From Yunchengibacter salinarum (GTDB lineage: Bacteria; Pseudomonadota; Alphaproteobacteria; Sphingomonadales; Kordiimonadaceae), in NCBI RefSeq assembly GCF_037658235.1, contig NZ_JBBJLN010000002.1, positions 124,001 through 188,000 of the forward strand: a stretch of DNA of 64,000 bases, in the 5' to 3' direction. A program made the position numbers and the translations under genes. Within the stretch, counting starts at the first letter, position 1, and every line of letters starts with the position of its first letter. Below, piece by piece: positions 58,538 through 64,000 of this stretch. Below the pieces are notes generated by a model. It ran no database searches. It saw only the letters and a program-made list of their open reading frames with translations, and was not told the DNA's origin.

Positions 58538-60310
58538 TCAGACCTGGCCGTCTTCCCGCAGGATTTTCAGGCAGGCGCGGGCGATTTCCGCCTGAAGGCG
58601 GATGTCGGTCTGTCCCTGGCTGCGGGCTATCTGGCTGATCCGGCTCAGTGCGGCGGCCAGCATATCCCCGGCGGTGGCGCTTTCCGTGCGGTTGTCCGCG
58701 CCCGCTTTTCCGGCTGCGGCGGCATCGGCCATGTCTGCCACGGCCTGCTGGATGGCATCCAGGTCGGGATCATCCACGCGGCTTTCTGTGCGCGGAGTGG
58801 TTTTCGCGGCGGCATCGGGCGTCATATCGCCGCCCAGCGTAAGATCGTCCACCCCGTCACCTACCAGCGCTTCCCGGTAGGGATCGGTGGTCGGCGCCTG
58901 TGCCTGTGCCTTTGTGTGCTGTGCGGCCATGTCCACGGGCGCCGGATCGTCAAAGGTGCTGGTGTCGGCGAAGGTTTCCCGCAACATGCGGCGCAGGCTG
59001 TCTTCGGGGGATTGCGCGAACGGGTTTTCCTCTTCCGTGCCTGACTCTCCCGTACCTGACTCTTCCGGGTCTTTCATGTCCGGGCCGTCTTCATTGCGGC
59101 CCCGCCTGTGGCGGGTCAGCGCCAGATCGGCCAGCCGGTCCCGGATCGGGCGATCCGCATTGTTCTGTTCCGCCCTGAGCGCGGCGGCCACCGGATCGTC
59201 CGTGTTTTCCGTGCCGTCCGCTTCCTGATGAGCCGGGCTCAGACATGCCGCATAACCGAGAAACTGGCCATCGGCGGTGAAGCGGGGCGTGGCATCCAGC
59301 ATCCAGTATTTCCGGCCCCGCGGCATGGACGCCAGAAAGATCGGTGCGTCATGAATGGGGCCGCGCCGCTGAAAGGCGCGCGCCACCGGGTGACCCAGCT
59401 TTTCATTCAGGGCCAGCAGGTCCATCATTGGTGTGTGCAGCAGCGCCGCGGGGCTGGAGCCCAGAAGGGCGGCGGCATTCGGGCTGGTATCCACCACCAG
59501 CCCGTCCCGGTCGCTGGCCCAGCTCCAGCCGCCGGGGGGCGGCGCGGGCGCTTCCGGTGGATGGGGGCTGCCCTCATCGCCGCTTTGGTCCGCGCGTGAA
59601 GTTTCAGGCGGTGCCGGATCGGGGGGCGGGCTTATGGGGTCCGGCTCGGTGAACAGCATGTCGGCGTCCGTTTCCGCAGACGCCTCCCTTGTGGGGGCGG
59701 ATGCCTGGGCTCCGGGGGGCGTCCCGGCTTGCGTTTCGGCTTCGGCCTCAATCCGTGATTTGGCGGGCGCCCCATGGCCGGGCGCGGGGTCATTGTCCTG
59801 TGCCTTGTTGGGGTGAAGGCCCAGATCGTCCCGCCAGAGTGCCAGGGCGGACTGGTCCCGCCTGTCGCTGCCCGGCTGCCCCCCTGGTGTGGCGCGGGCC
59901 AGCGCCACCCAGGCATTGGCCGTCAGGTCGTCACGGGCGGACAGTTCCTGATGGTGGTCCCGGCCCGTCTCCTCAATCAGGGTGATCACATCATCCTCGC
60001 TATAGGGGGCCTGTCGGAGCAGGGGCGCGGCCAGTGCGGCCCGATCCCGCGACAGGCGCATCACCAGATCCATGGGGGGTTTGGAAAGCCCGGCCAGCAG
60101 GTCCGCCGCGATGCGGCGCTCATCCGCTTCCACATGGGGGATCAGGGCTTCCAGCACGTCCAGAATCTGGCTGCGGACCTGCTTGTCCCCCGGCGCCTTG
60201 TTGGTCAGGAACAGGTCGATCAGGTTGCGGAACAGGGTGGACCGGTCCTCCCCGTCATGGGACCGGGCATAGCTGACCAGGTCCCTGATCCGTGAATCCA
60301 GCGCATTCAT
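58538..60310 (-). CDS. Large protein with DUF2336-like helical N-terminus and PAS-like domain
   Basis: 590 residues. Residues about 1-140 are helical and resemble DUF2336 (RNLIDLFLTNKAPGDKQVRSQILDVLEALIPHVEADERRIAADLLAGL). About 150-250 are disordered, Pro/Glu/Ala-rich. About 255-360 look like a PAS domain (WSWASDRDGLVVDTSPNAAALLGSSPAALL, then KYWMLDATPRFTADGQFLGYAACL). The remainder is acidic and disordered, with a final helix (AALSRISQIARSQGQTDIRLQAEIARACLKIL). No enzymatic output domain. A signalling scaffold is plausible. The ATG at 60310 has GGGG 9 nt upstream. Confidence 0.65.
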   Translation of the reverse strand: MNALDSRIRDLVSYARSHDGEDRSTLFRNLIDLFLTNKAPGDKQVRSQILDVLEALIPHVEADERRIAADLLAGLSKPPMDLVMRLSRDRAALAAPLLRQAPYSEDDVITLIEETGRDHHQELSARDDLTANAWVALARATPGGQPGSDRRDQSALALWRDDLGLHPNKAQDNDPAPGHGAPAKSRIEAEAETQAGTPPGAQASAPTREASAETDADMLFTEPDPISPPPDPAPPETSRADQSGDEGSPHPPEAPAPPPGGWSWASDRDGLVVDTSPNAAALLGSSPAALLHTPMMDLLALNEKLGHPVARAFQRRGPIHDAPIFLASMPRGRKYWMLDATPRFTADGQFLGYAACLSPAHQEADGTENTDDPVAAALRAEQNNADRPIRDRLADLALTRHRRGRNEDGPDMKDPEESGTGESGTEEENPFAQSPEDSLRRMLRETFADTSTFDDPAPVDMAAQHTKAQAQAPTTDPYREALVGDGVDDLTLGGDMTPDAAAKTTPRTESRVDDPDLDAIQQAVADMADAAAAGKAGADNRTESATAGDMLAAALSRISQIARSQGQTDIRLQAEIARACLKILREDGQV

Positions 60311-60603
60311 GGCCCGCATCCCCCGATACACGCACCCACTCGCGGCGCCGCGCCCCCCTGGCCGACCCCATCGACAGAATCAAAAAACCCGTTCGTAAAC
60401 AGGGTCTTGGTGCGCCACAATGCGGCGGCGCCCAGCCATTGAAACGGGTTCATTTCCCATGATACGCATTTTGCCACGGCGTGCCAGCCTTGTGATGAAT
60501 TAGAACAAAATTGTCTTGGGCTGGAACTTTATTTCATGGATGGTCTTCTGTAGAGTGTCGGCCGGGCCGCAAGGAGCGGTTGTGACTGTATCGGGAGCAT
60601 ACC

Positions 60604-61092
60604 ATGGGGCGAGTGAAGCTGGATGCGGTGGATCGGAAAATCCTGTCCTGCCTGCAGGATAATGGCCGCATCACCAATGTGGAACTGGCGGAGCGGGTTG
60701 GCGTGACAGCGCCGCCCTGCCTGCGTCGTGTCCGCGCGCTGGAGGAAGAGGGATATATTCAGGGCTATCATGCCGAGCTGGATCAGGAATCGCTTGGTTA
60801 TGGCCTGACCGTGTTCGCGCTTGTGGGCCTGCACAGCCAGGCCGAGCGGGACCTGGAAGCCTTTGAGGGGCAGGTGCAGCACTGGCCGCTGGTGCGGGAG
60901 TGTCACATGCTCAATGGGGAGATCGATTTCATTCTCAAGATCGTCGCCCATGATCTGGCCGAGTTTCAGCAATTCCTGACAAGTGAGCTGACCCCGGCGG
61001 CCAATGTGGCCAGCGTCAAGACATCGCTGACCATTCGGGCGTCCAAGAAGGTACCGGGCGTGCCCTTGCCAAAGGTGCCGCCGCGGCGCTGA
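60604..61092 (+). CDS. Lrp/AsnC-family transcriptional regulator
   Basis: 162 residues: an N-terminal helix-turn-helix (LDAVDRKILSCLQDNGRITNVELAERVGVTAPPCLRRVRALE) and a RAM ligand-binding domain (ALVGLHSQAERDLEAFEGQV onward). Such proteins form octamers and respond to amino acids. GGGAG 6 nt before the ATG. In the 293-nt divergent region upstream, the inverted repeat CCAGCC/GGCTGG (about 60482-60522) could be an autoregulatory site; nothing else is seen there. Confidence 0.95.
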   Translation: MGRVKLDAVDRKILSCLQDNGRITNVELAERVGVTAPPCLRRVRALEEEGYIQGYHAELDQESLGYGLTVFALVGLHSQAERDLEAFEGQVQHWPLVRECHMLNGEIDFILKIVAHDLAEFQQFLTSELTPAANVASVKTSLTIRASKKVPGVPLPKVPPRR

Positions 61093-61124
61093 CCGGCGCT
61101 GCCGCCGGCGTGGCCTTCACATAG

Positions 61125-61152
61125 AAAAGGCGCCCCGTGCCGGGCGCCTTTT
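61125..61152. terminator. Bidirectional terminator between the lrp-like gene and greA
   Basis: AAAAGGCGCC and GGCGCCTTTT pair perfectly with an 8-nt loop between convergent stop codons. A textbook two-way intrinsic terminator. Confidence 0.9.
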
Positions 61153-61197
61153 CCGCTGTGTCTCGCCGTGTGGCGGGCCGTTCGCCGGGGCCGGCCC

Positions 61198-61671
61198 TTA
61201 TTTGAATTCCACCTTGGCGATCTCGTAATATTTCTCGCCGCCGGGGGTTTTCACTTCCACTTCGTCCTCCACCCGGCGGCCGATCAGGGCGCGCGCAATG
61301 GGGGAGCGATAGGTGATCCGGCCCTGTTTCACGTCGCCTTCATCCTCGCCGACGATCTGATAGACCACTTCCTCGTCGTCCTCGTCGATCAGGGTGACGG
61401 TGGCGCCAAAGACCACCTTGTCGCCTTCCAGTTCCTTGGGGTCGATCACCTGTGCGCGGGAAAGCTTGCCTTCCAGCTCGATGATGCGGCCTTCGATATA
61501 GCTCTGGCGTTCCTTGGCCGCATGATATTCGGCATTCTCAGACAGATCGCCGTGGGCGCGCGCTTCCTCGATCGCCTGAACCACACTGGGGCGCTCGACC
61601 GATTTCAACTGTTTCAACTCCTTCTGCATGGCCTCATAGCCATCAAGAAGCATCGGTGCTTTTTCCGTCAT
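61198..61671 (-). CDS. greA: Transcription elongation factor GreA
   Basis: 157 residues: an N-terminal coiled coil (MLLDGYEAMQKELKQLKSVERPSVVQAIEEARAHGDLSENAEYHAAKERQ) whose DLSENAEYHAAKE tip carries the acidic residues inserted in the RNA polymerase channel, and a C-terminal FKBP-like domain (GRITYRSPIARALIGRRVEDEVEV). It stimulates cleavage of backtracked RNA. The ATG at 61671 matches the family start; the frame extends to 61875 without homology. It follows carB on the same strand. Confidence 0.96.
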   Translation of the reverse strand: MTEKAPMLLDGYEAMQKELKQLKSVERPSVVQAIEEARAHGDLSENAEYHAAKERQSYIEGRIIELEGKLSRAQVIDPKELEGDKVVFGATVTLIDEDDEEVVYQIVGEDEGDVKQGRITYRSPIARALIGRRVEDEVEVKTPGGEKYYEIAKVEFK

Positions 61672-61890
61672 GAGTGTCACATCCGCTTGTCGCGCCGAAG
61701 CGCGGTCTGAAGGTTTCATGATGCCGGACATAAATCGCCGGACAAGGGAACGACCAACGCCCACTGGCCAACACCAGCCAAACGGGACAGGCTGACGGGG
61801 CGAGCCTGACAGGCGCATCGTCACCTGCTTGCATCCGCTTGCTGCCCTGGCGCCCGCCTGTTCGTGGCCGCCCATTTCAAAACGGGTAAC

Positions 61891-61912
61891 GCCGGGCCAC
61901 GCATGGCCCGGC
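61891..61912 (-). terminator. Hairpin after carB
   Basis: GCCGGGCCA and TGGCCCGGC pair perfectly around a CGCA loop, 38 nt beyond the carB stop; only a weak T-tract follows. It may separate carB from greA. Confidence 0.55.
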
Positions 61913-61949
61913 GCCTCTCATGTCTCATTAGCTTAAAGGTGTGGAAAAC

Positions 61950-64000
61950 TCAAGTGCGTTCGCCAAACGCATCGCGGGCACCGTATTCCTGTAGCGATTG
62001 CACATCCAGCGCGCCGCCCCGCAGCGCCTTCAGCGCCTTCACCGCGGCGCGCGCGGCGGCCACCGTGGTGTAATAGGGAATACCCCGCTTGAGCGCCAGA
62101 TTGCGCAGGGCGTAGCTGTCCTTTATGGCCTGCGCGCCTTCGGTGGTGTTGAACACCAGATCCACGCCGCCATCGCCCATCACGTCCAGCACATGGGGGC
62201 GTTGCCCCTCGGCCACCTTGGGCACACGGGTCACATGCACGCCATTGGTTTCCAGATAGCCCGCGGTGCCGCTGGTGGCGATCAGCTTATAGCCCATGTC
62301 CAGCAGGGTGCGCGCCAGGGGCACGGTTGCGTGCTTGTCGCTGTCCTTCACCGACAGAAAGACAGTGCCTTCGCGCGGCAGGTCCTGCCCGGCGGCGAGT
62401 TGGCTCTTGTAAAAGGCCATGGCGAAGCTGCGGTCCAGCCCCATCACCTCACCGGTGGATTTCATTTCCGGGCCGAGCAGTACATCCACACCGGGGAAGC
62501 GCGCCCAGGGCAACACCACTTCCTTGACCGCCACATGGTCGGGGATCGGGTCTTTCACCTCGAATCGGGACAGGCTTTCACCGGCCATGATGCGGGCGGC
62601 GATGGCGGCAATGGGGCTGCCCACGGCCTTGGCCACAAAGGGCACGGTGCGGCTGGCGCGCGGGTTCACCTCGATCAGATAGACCTCGTCGTCCTTCACC
62701 GCGAACTGCACATTCATCAGGCCCTTCACGTCCAGCCCGCGGGCGAGCGCGGCGGCCTGGCGTTTCAGTTCGTTCACCAGGCCCACCGGCAGGCTGTAGG
62801 GTGGCAGGGAACAGGCGCTGTCCCCGGAATGGATGCCCGCTTCCTCGATATGCTCCATGATGCCGGCCACACGCACCTGTTCGCCGTCGGACAGGGCATC
62901 CACATCCACTTCGATGGCGTCTTTCAGGAAGCTGTCGATCAGCACCGGGCTGTCATTGGACACATGCACCGCCGCCTTCATGTAATGGCGCAGTTCTTCT
63001 TCGCTGTGCACCGTTTCCATGGCGCGGCCACCCAGCACATAGGATGGCCGGATCAACACCGGATAACCGACACGGGCGGCCACTTCCACGGCCTCTTCCT
63101 CGGATCGGGCCATGCCGCCGCCCGGCTGTTTAAGGCCCAGCCGGTTCACCAGATCGTGGAAACGCTCCCGATCCTCGGCCAGGTCGATGGCGTCCGGGCT
63201 GGTGCCCAGAATGGGAATGCCCGCCGCTTCCAGCTCGCGGGCCAGTTTGAGCGGAGTCTGGCCGCCGAACTGCACGATCACACCGGCCAGCGTGCCCGCT
63301 TGCTGCTCGCGGGTGAGCACATCCAGCACGTTTTCCGCCGTCAGTGGCTCGAAATACAGCCGGTCGGACGTGTCATAGTCCGTGGAAACGGTTTCCGGGT
63401 TGCAATTGATCATGATGGTCTCGAACCCGGCATCCGACAGGGCGAAGCAGGCATGGCAGCAGCAGTAATCGAATTCGATTCCCTGGCCGATGCGGTTCGG
63501 GCCGCCGCCCAGAATCACCACCTTGCGCCGCTCGGTGGGGCGGGATTCGCAGGCGGCTTCCAGCCCTTCCGCCCCGGTTTCATAGGTGGAATACATATAG
63601 GGCGTTTTGGCCTCGAACTCGGCGGCGCAGGTGTCGATGCGCTTGTAAACCGGCGAAACGCCCAGCGCCAGCCGGCGGCGGCGGACCTCTGCCGGTTCCA
63701 TGCCGGTCAGGGCGGCCAGCCGGTCGTCGCCCAGCCCCAGCGATTTCAGATGGCGCATGGCGGCCGCGTCGGCGGGCAGGCCGTGGGCGCGCACGGCGTC
63801 CTCCGCCGATACCACGCGCGCGATCTGGCGCAGGAACCAGGGCTCGAAGCCGCTGGCGGCGTGGATGTCTTCCAGGCTCAGCCCTTCCCGGATCGCCTGG
63901 GTTGCGCGCAGCAGCCGATCCGGCTTGGCGATTTCAAGATCCGCCTTGATCGCCGCCGTCCGTTCCGGCCCCGTAACACCTTCCGCCAGGGTCACTTCGT
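61950..64000 (-). CDS. carB: Carbamoyl-phosphate synthase large subunit, 5' part beyond the window
   Basis: 683 codons of the C-terminal part; the frame is open through base 64000. It covers the end of the oligomerisation region (LLRATQAIREGLSLEDIHAASGFEPWFLRQIARVV), the second ATP-grasp synthetase domain (GGGPNRIGQGIEFDYCCCHA; RPSYVLGGRAME; NVQFAVKDDEVYLIEVNPRASRTVPFVAKA) and the C-terminal allosteric MGS-like domain (VFLSVKDSDKHATVPLARTLLDMGYKLIATSGTAGYL). It makes carbamoyl phosphate for arginine and pyrimidine synthesis with CarA. Confidence 0.97.
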   Translation of the reverse strand, partial: EVTLAEGVTGPERTAAIKADLEIAKPDRLLRATQAIREGLSLEDIHAASGFEPWFLRQIARVVSAEDAVRAHGLPADAAAMRHLKSLGLGDDRLAALTGMEPAEVRRRRLALGVSPVYKRIDTCAAEFEAKTPYMYSTYETGAEGLEAACESRPTERRKVVILGGGPNRIGQGIEFDYCCCHACFALSDAGFETIMINCNPETVSTDYDTSDRLYFEPLTAENVLDVLTREQQAGTLAGVIVQFGGQTPLKLARELEAAGIPILGTSPDAIDLAEDRERFHDLVNRLGLKQPGGGMARSEEEAVEVAARVGYPVLIRPSYVLGGRAMETVHSEEELRHYMKAAVHVSNDSPVLIDSFLKDAIEVDVDALSDGEQVRVAGIMEHIEEAGIHSGDSACSLPPYSLPVGLVNELKRQAAALARGLDVKGLMNVQFAVKDDEVYLIEVNPRASRTVPFVAKAVGSPIAAIAARIMAGESLSRFEVKDPIPDHVAVKEVVLPWARFPGVDVLLGPEMKSTGEVMGLDRSFAMAFYKSQLAAGQDLPREGTVFLSVKDSDKHATVPLARTLLDMGYKLIATSGTAGYLETNGVHVTRVPKVAEGQRPHVLDVMGDGGVDLVFNTTEGAQAIKDSYALRNLALKRGIPYYTTVAAARAAVKALKALRGGALDVQSLQEYGARDAFGERT

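Noticed and set aside
60387..60451. tRNA or small RNA gene (AACCCGTT...AACGGGTT long-loop pairing)
   Set aside because: No cloverleaf, T-loop or terminator; the pairing encloses more than 45 nt of unstructured sequence.

Overview
The window is a GC-rich (about two-thirds G+C) chromosomal segment of an alphaproteobacterium. Four things support this: the gene order ubiK / lgt-midA-pgeF / prs / rplY-pth-ychF; methionine synthase split into two adjacent genes behind metF and an ArsR-methyltransferase regulator; possible CtrA-type (TTAA-N7-TTAA) and LexA-type (GTTC-N7-GTTC) sites; and carB followed by greA. I cannot name the genus; relatives of Kordiimonadales, Rhodothalassiales or Sphingomonadales would fit. 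I saw no rRNA, tRNA, insertion sequence or CRISPR array.

Layout. 1-10.2 kb: a DedA membrane protein with a truncated ATP-grasp ligase, a universal stress protein, a GMC oxidoreductase, an operon of M1 metallopeptidase / DUF6702-like protein / alpha-beta hydrolase, a small membrane protein with a VOC protein, and the MlaA lipoprotein. 10.3-16.1 kb: the methionine/one-carbon operon (SahR-like regulator, metF, split metH) behind a palindromic operator. 16.1-24 kb: a periplasmic solute-binding-like protein, a PAS protein, a CPA2 antiporter, a prepilin peptidase, a CheY-like protein, and a divergent pair (serine hydrolase and OprP-type porin). 24-29 kb: a tandem glycine riboswitch and gcvT-gcvH-gcvPA-gcvPB. 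29-37 kb: glutathione peroxidase, PutA, a radical SAM protein with four in-phase LexA half-sites, a cytosolic CZB chemoreceptor and a degenerate EAL protein. 37-48 kb: the conserved housekeeping block, YbjN and ProC. 48-64 kb: an AT-rich nuclease-like gene, LysR, a winged-helix protein, TrxB, an amidoligase/glutamine-amidotransferase pair, a 2-Cys peroxiredoxin, a second AT-rich orphan, a FadL-type porin, a transmembrane chemoreceptor, a large PAS-like protein, an Lrp regulator, greA and the 3' part of carB.

Genes that work together: SahR-MetF-MetH recycle homocysteine to methionine. The GCV operon oxidises glycine under riboswitch control and supplies methylene-THF to the same one-carbon pool. 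PutA and ProC run proline degradation and synthesis. TrxB, the peroxiredoxin and the peroxidase handle thiol and peroxide redox.

The most unusual signal is a family of GC-rich, multi-hairpin intergenic repeats: five clusters, twelve units, all in the same orientation. Their stems change sequence between copies while keeping base pairing. No transposase or other obvious owner lies in the window.
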